Part shown: piece after piece, positions 19,010 to 26,486 of the stretch
Position numbering within the stretch: the stretch's first letter is position 1
How the letters are laid out: each line of letters opens with the position of its first letter
NCBI GenBank assembly: GCA_963772975.1
Contig: CAVYZH010000005.1
Coordinates: forward strand, 62,001 to 126,000
DNA from: AC-32 sp963772975
GTDB taxonomy: Bacteria; Actinomycetota; Thermoleophilia; Gaiellales; Gaiellaceae
Reading direction: 5' to 3'
Length of the DNA stretch: 64,000 nt
The notes under the pieces: model-generated
The model's database searches: none
What the model saw: only the letters and a program-made list of their open reading frames with translations
Told to the model about the DNA's origin: nothing
Translations under genes and position numbers: made by a program

Positions 19010-19040
19010 CGCCACGCCGAGAGCGTCTCCCGGCGTGGCG
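19010..19040. terminator. Candidate hairpin terminator
   Basis: A perfect 10-bp stem (CGCCACGCCG with CGGCGTGGCG) and 11-nt loop lies between the cupin stop and the VOC start. On the plus strand it is followed by TCGTTTCC; on the minus strand, the direction of both neighbours, there is no clean T run. It may end the cupin transcript. Confidence 0.5.
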
Positions 19041-19063
19041 TCGTTTCCCCGGAGCCTACGGGC

Positions 19064-19558
19064 TCAGAAGTGGCAGTTCAGCGGATCCGGCTCGTCGATC
19101 TTGCGGTCGGAGCCCTTCGGCAGGAACTGGACCGCGATCGTCTCGGCCTGGACCGTGCCGGTGTTACGGATCATGTGAACGTCGGTCCCGCCTTCGTCTG
19201 TGAACGACTGCCCGGCGGTGTACACGTGCGGCGTGCAGCTCGGGTCGTTCCCGAGGTAGTTCGTGATCTGGCCGGCCACGACGAAGATCAGACTCGGCCC
19301 CGGGTGAGAGTGCCAGCCCGACGTGCCGCCGACCTCGAACTTGTTGTCGATCACGTAGAAGTCCGAGATCCCATGCGTGTGCAGGCGTGCTCGCCAGGCC
19401 GGGTGGTTGGCGCGGCCCGAGAGGCTCACGGGATCGACCGCCAGCGACTTCGCAAGCGTGGTGGTCGACTGCCCGACGGCCGGTGTCGCGAGGACGTTGG
19501 CCGCGTAGGCGCCGAGTCCGGCGACCACGACCGCGAGCACCCAAAGTGCCTTCTTCAT
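19064..19558 (-). CDS. Secreted cupin-domain protein
   Basis: A 164-residue protein with an N-terminal signal/anchor (MKKALWVLAVVVAGLGAYAA). The cupin core follows: GWHSHPGPSLIFVVAGQ (metal-binding His pair) and TDEGGTDVHMIRNTGT (third His). The two Cys in DPSCTPHVY and LNCHF could pair outside the membrane. The function is unknown; secreted cupins can be metal-dependent enzymes or ligand binders. A strong ribosome site (GAGGAGGAG) precedes ATG 19558. It diverges from the membrane SARP-like regulator at 19677 with about 118 bp between, so that regulator may control it. Confidence 0.85.
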   Translation of the reverse strand: MKKALWVLAVVVAGLGAYAANVLATPAVGQSTTTLAKSLAVDPVSLSGRANHPAWRARLHTHGISDFYVIDNKFEVGGTSGWHSHPGPSLIFVVAGQITNYLGNDPSCTPHVYTAGQSFTDEGGTDVHMIRNTGTVQAETIAVQFLPKGSDRKIDEPDPLNCHF

Positions 19559-19676
19559 GACTCCTCCTCTTCGCTTGACGGCCCGAGAGTCGCCTTCGAC
19601 CGCTGCTGCGGCAGGCGGCTCCTCGCGGCGAACCTAGAAAAGTCCGCCTAAAGACCGGCAAAATGGGTGCAAGAGA

Positions 19677-21572
19677 ATGGCTAGCGGGTCCCAGCTGAGG
19701 GTCTTCCTCGCGGGCCGCGTCGCCGTCGAGGCAAACGGTCACGTGATCGACGAGACGCGGTTCCCGGGCCGGCAAGGGCGGCTGCTCTTCGCGTACCTGG
19801 TGGCCGAGCAGGGACGGCCGGTGCCGCGGGACGAGCTCGCGGAGGCGCTTTGGGGGGAGACGCCGCCGGCGACGTGGGAGAAGGCGCTCACCGTTGTCGC
19901 GAGCAAGGTACGCGCCGTCCTCACCGACGGCGGCCTGGACGCCACCGCCGCGCTCACCGGCGCCCACGGCTGCTACCGGCTCGAGCTGCCTGAGACGACC
20001 TGGGTCGACGTCATCGCGGCGGCGGTGGCAGCCCGGCGCGCCGAGGAGGCGCTGTCGGCGGGCGATCTGACCAAGGCGCGGATGGAGGCGACCGCGGCGG
20101 CATCGCTCGCCGAACAGCCCTTCCTGCCCGGTGACGACGGCAGCTGGGTGGAGGCGCGGCGCCGCGAACTCGGTGAGGTCCGCGTCCGGGCGCTGAGCGT
20201 CCTGGTCGACGCATGCCTGCGGTCGGGCGATCCCGCAGACGCGGCGACCTGGGCCGAGCAGGTGGTCGGACTGGAGCCGTTCCGGGAGACGGGCTACCGC
20301 CGCCTGATGGAGGCGCACGCTGCTGGCGGCAACCGAGCAGAGGCGCTCCGCGTGTATGAGCGATGCCGCCGGCTCCTGGCGGACGAGCTCGGCGCGTATC
20401 CGTCGCCGGAAACCGAGGCGGTCTACCGCGCTCTGCTCGACACCCGCCCGGGCCAAGCACCGGCCAGCGCAGAGGCGAACGGGCGTCCGCCTCTCGCGAA
20501 AGGCGGTGCCCGCAGACCGCGCCGTCGGCGGTTGCTGGCTCTGTTCCTGGCCGCCGTGCTCGTCGCCGCAGTGAGCGCGGCCACATTCGTCCTGGTGGGC
20601 CGCGGCGGGCACTCAGCGCCCCGGGTTGTGCCGAACAGCCTCGTCCGGATCGACCCCCAGACGCTGAAGGTAAGGCAGGTCGTGCCAACCACCGACGCAC
20701 CCGATCTGGTCGTCGAGGCCGGCGGCTTCGTCTGGCTTACGAGTCACGTTCTGCGCGACACCGTCTCGAGCGCATTGCGCAACGCTGGGGACCGAGCGCT
20801 CACTCGAGTCGACCCGTCGACGGGCAAGGCGGTCATCGTCGGAGGTGGGCTCGCGCCCTGTGGCCTGACGGCCGATCCCTCCGGCGATGTGTGGGTGGCG
20901 AACTGCTATCCGGCGAACACCGGGCCGCAGGATGACGTTGTGCGCATCGATGCCCGAACGCTTGCTTTCAAGAAGACGTTGCCCCTCTCGGGTGGTGAAG
21001 GTTTCCTCCGAGGGCTGACCTACGGCGGCGGGGCGCTCTGGGTCACCGAGATCTTCGGCGGAGTGAACGAGGGCAGTGTGACGCGCGTGGATCCGCGGAC
21101 AGGCACGCAGAGGACGATCGATCTCCCGTCGGAGACGCCATCGGGGCTTGCCTGGTCGGAGGGGTACGGCGACCTGTGGGCCGACGACTTCAACGACGGA
21201 AGCCTCACCCGGCTACACGACTCAACAGGCGGTATGCGCACGTTCCGCGCTGTCGGCGGGAATCCCGGCTTCTCGATCGTGGACGGCGACGTCGTCTGGA
21301 CCGCGGACTGGACGTCTCCTCGCGTCGTTCGGCTCGAGGCAGTCGGACGACCCCATCTCCACAGTGTCTTCTTGCCCGTGACCAACGCTCTGGCCGGTGT
21401 GTGGACCGTCGCCGCGGGTGCAAACGCCATCTGGGCCACGACACCTCGCGACGGCACGTTGTGGCGAATCGACCCGAAGACGAACGCCGTGAAGCGGATC
21501 AACGTGCCGTTCTCGCCCTCAGGGGTCACCGCGGATGCGAACGACGTCTGGTTGACGGTGCGCGCCAACTAA
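19677..21572 (+). CDS. Membrane-anchored SARP/BTAD-type regulator with extracytoplasmic beta-propeller
   Basis: A 631-residue fusion. Residues 5-105 are a winged-helix DNA-binding domain of the SARP type (VFLAGRVAVEANG, RQGRLLFAYLV, RDELAEALWG). Residues 107-255 form a bacterial transcriptional activator (BTAD) domain ending YERCRRLLADELGAYPSPET. After a basic stretch (RRPRRRR, 279-285), residues 286-307 are one membrane helix. The rest is a repeat-rich beta-propeller (LVRIDPQTL, LTRVDPSTGKA, VWVANCY, LWRIDPKTNAV) like virginiamycin-lyase/YncE repeats. By the positive-inside rule the DNA-binding part is cytosolic and the propeller outside. This suggests a one-component transmembrane regulator, analogous in layout to CadC or ToxR. 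The ligand and targets are unknown. Confidence 0.88.
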   Translation: MASGSQLRVFLAGRVAVEANGHVIDETRFPGRQGRLLFAYLVAEQGRPVPRDELAEALWGETPPATWEKALTVVASKVRAVLTDGGLDATAALTGAHGCYRLELPETTWVDVIAAAVAARRAEEALSAGDLTKARMEATAAASLAEQPFLPGDDGSWVEARRRELGEVRVRALSVLVDACLRSGDPADAATWAEQVVGLEPFRETGYRRLMEAHAAGGNRAEALRVYERCRRLLADELGAYPSPETEAVYRALLDTRPGQAPASAEANGRPPLAKGGARRPRRRRLLALFLAAVLVAAVSAATFVLVGRGGHSAPRVVPNSLVRIDPQTLKVRQVVPTTDAPDLVVEAGGFVWLTSHVLRDTVSSALRNAGDRALTRVDPSTGKAVIVGGGLAPCGLTADPSGDVWVANCYPANTGPQDDVVRIDARTLAFKKTLPLSGGEGFLRGLTYGGGALWVTEIFGGVNEGSVTRVDPRTGTQRTIDLPSETPSGLAWSEGYGDLWADDFNDGSLTRLHDSTGGMRTFRAVGGNPGFSIVDGDVVWTADWTSPRVVRLEAVGRPHLHSVFLPVTNALAGVWTVAAGANAIWATTPRDGTLWRIDPKTNAVKRINVPFSPSGVTADANDVWLTVRAN

Positions 21573-22320
21573 GGCGCGGGGCGGTCGTGGAAGACCGCTT
21601 CGATGTTGTTGCCGTCCGGGTCGAGCACGAACGCGCCGTAGTAGCCGGGGTGGTAGTGCGGCCGCTCGCCCGGAGCGCCGTTGTCCCGGAAGCCGGCCTC
21701 GACGGCCGCGCGATGGAAGGCGTCCACCGTCGCCCGGTCGGGAGCCGGGAACGCGACGTGCACGTTCTCCGTGACGGGCTCGTCCTGGACGAGCGCGAAC
21801 AGGCGCGTCTCGCCCTTGACGTAGAAGCGGGCCGGCGTCACCGTCCGCCACGCGGAGGCCGACGACTGGCGCGACGGTCTCGTAGAAGAGCCGCGACTCG
21901 GTCAAGTCGCGGACGCGGATCCAGAGATGGCCGACCCGGTTCTCGCCGCGGGGCTGCCCGCTGACGTGGACGGCCTCGAGGCTGTTGCCGTCCGGGTCGC
22001 GCACGAAGGCGCCGTAGTAGTCGGGCGAGTACTCCGGCCTCGAGCCGGGCTCGCCGTCGTCGGGATAGCCGGCTGCCGTCATCGCCGCCCACCATGCGTC
22101 GACCTGCTCGCGCGACTCGGCAACGAGCGCCAGATGGAGATTGCGCGTCGCCGGGCGACCGTCACGCGCTCCGTAGATCGACAGGTCCTCCCACTCGTAC
22201 GAACCGCGGGCCCCTGTACGGCTCGCCGTAGCCGAGCGTCCCGAGCGCCAGCTCGTAGCAGCGGCGCGAGGCCTCGAGGTCGTCGACGCGCAATTCGACG
22301 TGATCGAAGACGTCCAACAC
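21569..22320 (-). CDS. Two-domain VOC family protein with two frameshifts
   Basis: Three segments in different frames make one protein. From GTG 22320, VLDVFDHVELRVDDLEASRR runs to about 22205. EWEDLSIYGARDGRPATRNL through LFYETVAPVVGLRVA runs to about 21846. TPARFYVKGETRLFALV through GNNIEAVFHDRPAP ends at 21569. Each VOC half has the HPGYYGAFVLDPDGNN-type signature (YSPDYYGAFVRDPDGNS in the first). Repaired length is about 250 residues. The C-terminal half closely resembles the single-domain VOC at 18624. Two single-base shifts in one well-conserved gene suggest sequence error. The stop overlaps that of the convergent regulator by 3 nt. Confidence 0.7.
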
Positions 22321-22335
22321 GGCAAGATTGTCTCA

Positions 22336-23868
22336 GTGATCCTCGAGAACGGCGTCGTCCGAACGATGGAGCCCTCGCTGCCGCTGGCGCGCGCGCTGGC
22401 GATCGCCGGCGAGCTCGTGGCGGGCGGCGTGTCGGCGCACGAGACCGCGCTGCCCGGGCCGGAGCGGATCGACCTCGGCGGCCGCTGTGTCGTGCCCGGA
22501 TTCACCGACTCGCACGTGCACTTCCCGACCTGGGCGATGGCGCAGCACGAGGTTCGGCTCGAAGGGGCGCAGTCGCTCGAGGAGGCGGTCGCCCGCGTGC
22601 GCGACTCGCTCGGCACCGGGACCGGATGGCTGCTCGGCCGCGGCTGGCGCAGCGGCGACTGGTCGCCCGCGGTCGAGCCGACGAAGGCCGACCTCGACGC
22701 GATCGCGCCCGTCCGCCCGGTGGCGCTGATGGCCCGCGACTCCCACTCGGTCTGGCTCAACTCGGCCGCGCTGGCCCGAGCAAACGGCGACCTGCAGGTG
22801 CCGGGTGGCGTGGTCGAGCTCGACGAGCGCGGCGAGCCGACGGGCGTCCTGCGCGAGGAGTCGTGCTGGCACTTCCGCGACCGCTACATCGAGACGACCG
22901 ACGACGAGTACGTCGAGGCGATGCGCGCCGGCGTCAGGGTCGCGGCCTCGCGCGGGGTGACCGCCGTGCACGACAAGGACGGCTGGCTCGGCGCGCTGCG
23001 CTTCTGGCAGCGGCTCGACGAGGAGGGCTCGCTCTGCCTGCGGGTCTGGCAGTCGATTCCGGCCGACTTCGCGGGCGAGCTCGCCCAGGTGGACGTGCGC
23101 AGCGGCCTCGGCGGCCCGCTGCTGCGCGTCGGCTACCTGAAGGCGTTCATGGACGGCACGCTCGGCTCGCAGACCGCGCGCATGCTCGACGGCTCCGGCG
23201 TCGAGATCACCAGCCGCGAGCAGTTCGAGGAGTACATCCGCGAGGGCGCGCGCGCCGGCTTTCCGATCGCCGTCCACGCGATCGGCGACCTGGCCAACCG
23301 CGAGGCGCTCGACGCCTTCGAGGCGACCCGCGAGGCCTGGCAGCCGCTCGGCCTACGCCAGCGGATCGAGCATGCGCAACTACTGGCGCCCGAGGACGTG
23401 CCGCGCTTCGCCGAGCTCGGGATCGCCGCCTCGGTGCAGTTCAGCCACGCGCCTTCCGACCGCGACCTGGCCGATCGCTACTGGGGCGACCTCGAAAGCG
23501 AGCCGTATGCGTTCCGCTCCCTGCTCGACTCGGGCGCCGTGCTCGTCAACGGCTCGGACGCGCCGATCGAAGAGCTCGACCCGTTGCTCGGGATCCGCGC
23601 GGGCGTCGCGCGAACCCTCGACGAGCGCGAGGCGTGGCGCCCGGAGCAGGCGCTGACCCTCGAGCAGGCGCTCCACGCGACCACCGTCGCGCCGGCCTGG
23701 CTGGCCCGCGACGAACGCCGCCGCGGCAAGCTCCTCCCCGGCTACCTCGCCGACCTGGTCGTGCTCGACCGCGACCCACTCGCCTGCGAGCCCGAGGAGC
23801 TGGCCGAGGTGCAGGTCGTAGCGACGATGCTCGGCGGCGCGTGGACGCACAACCCGCCGCCTTGGTGA
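22336..23868 (+). CDS. Amidohydrolase family 3 (YtcJ-like) metal-dependent hydrolase
   Basis: A 510-residue protein from GTG 22336 (ILENGVVRTMEPSLPLARAL). Seen: the metal-binding HxH in FTDSHVHFPTWAM, the signature VAASRGVTAVHDKDGW, VHAIGDLANREALDAFE, RQRIEHAQLLAPEDV, and NGSDAPIEELDPLLGI with the catalytic Asp. This matches the YtcJ/N-substituted formamide deformylase branch of amidohydrolases; the natural substrate cannot be predicted. The C-terminal AWLARDERRRGKLLPGYLADLVVLD is the typical composite-barrel closing strand. It lies 15 nt from the divergent VOC start, so promoters must overlap coding sequence. Confidence 0.9.
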   Translation: MILENGVVRTMEPSLPLARALAIAGELVAGGVSAHETALPGPERIDLGGRCVVPGFTDSHVHFPTWAMAQHEVRLEGAQSLEEAVARVRDSLGTGTGWLLGRGWRSGDWSPAVEPTKADLDAIAPVRPVALMARDSHSVWLNSAALARANGDLQVPGGVVELDERGEPTGVLREESCWHFRDRYIETTDDEYVEAMRAGVRVAASRGVTAVHDKDGWLGALRFWQRLDEEGSLCLRVWQSIPADFAGELAQVDVRSGLGGPLLRVGYLKAFMDGTLGSQTARMLDGSGVEITSREQFEEYIREGARAGFPIAVHAIGDLANREALDAFEATREAWQPLGLRQRIEHAQLLAPEDVPRFAELGIAASVQFSHAPSDRDLADRYWGDLESEPYAFRSLLDSGAVLVNGSDAPIEELDPLLGIRAGVARTLDEREAWRPEQALTLEQALHATTVAPAWLARDERRRGKLLPGYLADLVVLDRDPLACEPEELAEVQVVATMLGGAWTHNPPPW

Positions 23869-23974
23869 ACTTTTCGTTAGGCCGCTAACACCGCGCCGTC
23901 CCCGGCGTCTGACCTCTCCACAAGGCAGGTAACGGCCGCGTTCTCTCCCCTCTCCCTTGGGCGCGTCCGTCGAA

Positions 23975-24001
23975 GCGGGAGGGGCGGTGCGCCCCTCCCG
24001 C
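23975..24001. terminator. Strong GC hairpin, candidate terminator or leader structure
   Basis: A perfect 11-bp stem (GCGGGAGGGGC with GCCCCTCCCGC, 5-nt loop) is followed by GCCTCTTTG, 24 nt before the CHAD start. It could end the amidohydrolase transcript. The 106 bases upstream (23869-23974) hold two further small hairpins, GTTAG-GCCG-CTAAC and GCGCCG-TCCC-CGGCGT, and no gene. Confidence 0.55.
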
Positions 24002-24024
24002 GCCTCTTTGCGTAGCATCCCGCC

Positions 24025-25146
24025 GTGTCCGAGAACGGGGTCGCCGAGGTCGCGCACTACGACCTCCCGGAACGACGGCTCGAGCTGGCAGGGGCGACGC
24101 TCTCGCGGCGCCTCGAGCACGGCAAGGGCATCTGGCGGCTCGAGCTGCCGCGCGACGATGACGAACCGCTCGTGGTCGAGCAGCTCGGCGGCCCGGTCAC
24201 GCCTCCAGCCGACGTCGCCCGCGTGCTGCCGGCGTTCCTGCGCGGGGCCAACCCGGAGCGCTTCGACCCGGCGAGCACGAACGGCCGCTTCGAGAGCTCG
24301 GACGACTCGATCGGCCGGCTGCGCTCGATGCTCGAGCGCCAGTACGCCCAGATCCTCCGCCACGACCCGGGCGTGCGGCTCGATCTCGACCCCGAAGACG
24401 TCCACCGGCTGCGGGTGGCGGTGCGCCGCTCCCGTGCGATCCTCCGCGCCGCGCGCCCGGTGCTCGACCCGTCCTGGTCGGAGCCCCTGCGCGACGAGCT
24501 GCACTGGCTCGGCAGCGCGCTCGGCCGACGCCGTGACATCGACGTTCTCATAGGTCATCTGCAACGCGAGATCGAGCAGCTGGAGCAGCCCGAGCGCACC
24601 GCCGCCGGAGCGCTCGTCGAGCTGCTGGCCGCCGAGCGCGAGACGGCGCAAGCGATCGCGCTCGACGCGCTGACCAGCGAGCGCTACTTCTGGCTGCTCG
24701 ACGGGCTGGAGTCGGCGGCCCGCGGCCCCCGCGTCCAGCGGGGCGAAGTCTCGCTGCGCAAGCTGGCCGCCAAGGAATTCAAGCGCCTGCGCAAGCTGGC
24801 CGACCGGTTGGGACCGGAGGCGAAGGACGAGGAGCTGCACCGGGCCCGCATCCTCGGCAAGCGCGCGCGCTACACGGCCGAGCTGGCCGAGCCCGAGGTC
24901 GGCAAGCCCGCGCGGAGGTTCGTCGAGCACGCCAAGACGTTCCAGGACGTGCTCGGCACCCACCAGGACGCGATCGTCGCCGAGGCGCGGCTGCGCGGCC
25001 TGCTCGCCGACTCGCCCGGCTCGGGTGCGGCCTTCGCGGCGGGACGCCTGGTCGAGCGGGAGCGCGCGCGCCGTGCCGAGGCCCGGGCCCAGCTGCCCGA
25101 GGCCTGGCGCGAGCTCAAGTGCGCGGCCGAGGACGCCTGGGCGTGA
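24025..25146 (+). CDS. CHAD domain protein with reduced CYTH-like N terminus
   Basis: A 373-residue protein. Residues about 95-365 form a CHAD domain: an alpha-helical, His/Lys/Arg-rich fold known to bind polyphosphate. The paired basic helices are visible as VHRLRVAVRRSRAILRAAR, LGRRRDID, KEFKRLRKLADRLG and LHRARILGKRARYTAEL. The first 45 residues (LPERRLELAGATLSRRLEHG) resemble only the distal strands of a CYTH domain, so the usual CYTH partner is truncated. It is encoded next to ppx and ppk and 4 nt overlaps the SixA-like phosphatase (GTGA). This context fits a role on polyphosphate granules. Confidence 0.92.
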   Translation: MSENGVAEVAHYDLPERRLELAGATLSRRLEHGKGIWRLELPRDDDEPLVVEQLGGPVTPPADVARVLPAFLRGANPERFDPASTNGRFESSDDSIGRLRSMLERQYAQILRHDPGVRLDLDPEDVHRLRVAVRRSRAILRAARPVLDPSWSEPLRDELHWLGSALGRRRDIDVLIGHLQREIEQLEQPERTAAGALVELLAAERETAQAIALDALTSERYFWLLDGLESAARGPRVQRGEVSLRKLAAKEFKRLRKLADRLGPEAKDEELHRARILGKRARYTAELAEPEVGKPARRFVEHAKTFQDVLGTHQDAIVAEARLRGLLADSPGSGAAFAAGRLVERERARRAEARAQLPEAWRELKCAAEDAWA

Positions 25147-25568
25147 TCGTCTATCTCGTCCGCCACGCGCGGGCGGGGCACCGCGAGACCTGGGCGGGCG
25201 AGGACGACACCGTGCGGCCGCTCGACGAGCGCGGGCAGCGACAGGCCGAGGCGCTCGTGGCACAGCTCGGGGATCGTGACTTCAGCCGGGTCCTCTCGAG
25301 CCCGTACCTCCGCTGCGTGCAGTCGGTCGAGCCGCTGGCCGAGGCGCGGGGCCTCCAGGTCGAGGGCGTCGACGCGCTTGCCGAAGGCGCCGGCGAGGCG
25401 GCAGCGCTCGAGCTCTTCCGCGGCCTCGACGCGCCGGCCGTCGCCAGCGTCCACGGCGATCTCGCTCAGATGCTGCTGGGCGAGAACCTGAAGAAGGGCG
25501 CGACGGCGGTGCTCGACGTGGCCGACGACGGGCTCGATCTGCTCGAGCGCCTCGACCCGCCGGCCTAA
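25143..25568 (+). CDS. SixA-like phosphohistidine phosphatase (histidine phosphatase family)
   Basis: A 141-residue histidine phosphatase (phosphoglycerate mutase-like) protein starting at GTG 25143. The catalytic LVRHARAG (RHG-type motif with His), the substrate Arg in LSSPYLRCVQS, and a second His in ASVHGDLAQMLLGE are visible. The small size and lack of insertions fit SixA, which removes phosphate from phosphohistidine. It is coupled to the CHAD gene by a 4-nt overlap. CHAD-SixA pairs are common in actinobacteria, so the substrate may instead be tied to polyphosphate metabolism. It converges on ppx with overlapping stops. Confidence 0.88.
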   Translation: MIVYLVRHARAGHRETWAGEDDTVRPLDERGQRQAEALVAQLGDRDFSRVLSSPYLRCVQSVEPLAEARGLQVEGVDALAEGAGEAAALELFRGLDAPAVASVHGDLAQMLLGENLKKGATAVLDVADDGLDLLERLDPPA

Positions 25569-26461
25569 GCGTAGGCGGCAGCGGACGCGCGGAAGAGCGC
25601 AAGCGCCGAGCCCTCGCGCACGCCGCCGCCGGCGAGCTCGAAGGGCAGGCCGAGCCGCCGCTGCGCCTCGGCGAAGAGGATCGCCCCGGCGAGCAGCGTC
25701 TTCGCGCGCGGAGGCGGGACGTTGTAGCGCTTGGTGATCTTCGCGCGCTTGAGCTGCGAGAGCTCCGAGACCGCCTCGGCCAGGCCGTCCCTGTCAAGCG
25801 CGCCGACCACACGTCGCAGCGCCCGCGCGGTGCCTCCGGCCGCCAGGCCGATCTGCGCGACCGGCGGAACGACCGCCTCGAACGCCTCGGCAGCCGCCCT
25901 CCGCGCCGCCTCGACCGCCGCCGCGGAGGGCGGGTCAGAGTCGGAGAGCAGCCGGGTGCTGAGCCGAAGCGAGCCGAGATCGACCGAGCGCACCCACGCC
26001 GGCCCTGTCTCCAGCGTGCCGACGACCAGCTGGGCCGAGCCGCCGCCGATGTCGCAGACGGCCGCGCTCTCGGGCGGGTGCTCGAGGGCGGTGAGTGCAC
26101 CGTCCCAGGCCAGCATCCCCTCTTCCTCCGAGCTCAGGATCCGCACCGGCACGCCGGTGCCGCGCGCGAGCGCGTCGGCGAACTCGTCGCTGTTCGCGCT
26201 CTGGCGACCGGGCGAAGTGACGAGGATCTCGATCCGCTCGCAGCCGAGCCGCCGGGCCCGCCGCGTCTGCGCGCGCGCGACCTCGACGGCCTGCGCGCAC
26301 TTGGGCGCGCTGATGTAGCCGTAGCGCTCGACTTCCTCCCCGAGCCCGAGTTGCTCGCGCTCCTCGTGCACGGGCAGCACGTGCTGGCCGTCCGGGACGG
26401 CGACAAGCAGGCGAAGCGTGTTCGCGCCCACATCGACGATTGCGACTCGCACAGTTTCCAT
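25565..26461 (-). CDS. ppx: Exopolyphosphatase (Ppx/GppA family)
   Basis: From ATG 26461 (METVRVAIVDVGANTLRLLV) the protein is 298 residues, similar to the short actinobacterial Ppx1 type without the C-terminal HD domain. Motifs: the N-terminal phosphate loop VDVGANTLRLL; the catalytic Glu region ILSSEEEGMLAWDGAL; CDIGGGSAQLVVG; and GLAAGGTARALRR. It hydrolyses terminal phosphate from polyphosphate (or acts on pppGpp). An upstream in-frame start at 26515 would overlap ppk and add non-family residues. It is the last gene of the pst-phoU-pstS-ppk run, 25 nt after ppk. Confidence 0.92.
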   Translation of the reverse strand: METVRVAIVDVGANTLRLLVAVPDGQHVLPVHEEREQLGLGEEVERYGYISAPKCAQAVEVARAQTRRARRLGCERIEILVTSPGRQSANSDEFADALARGTGVPVRILSSEEEGMLAWDGALTALEHPPESAAVCDIGGGSAQLVVGTLETGPAWVRSVDLGSLRLSTRLLSDSDPPSAAAVEAARRAAAEAFEAVVPPVAQIGLAAGGTARALRRVVGALDRDGLAEAVSELSQLKRAKITKRYNVPPPRAKTLLAGAILFAEAQRRLGLPFELAGGGVREGSALALFRASAAAYA

Positions 26462-26486
26462 TGTTCCCACTGCGTCGGCTGACAAG

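Noticed and set aside
21927..23888. 653-residue plus-strand open frame
   Set aside because: Out-of-frame reading of the amidohydrolase gene with Arg/Ala-rich low-complexity sequence.
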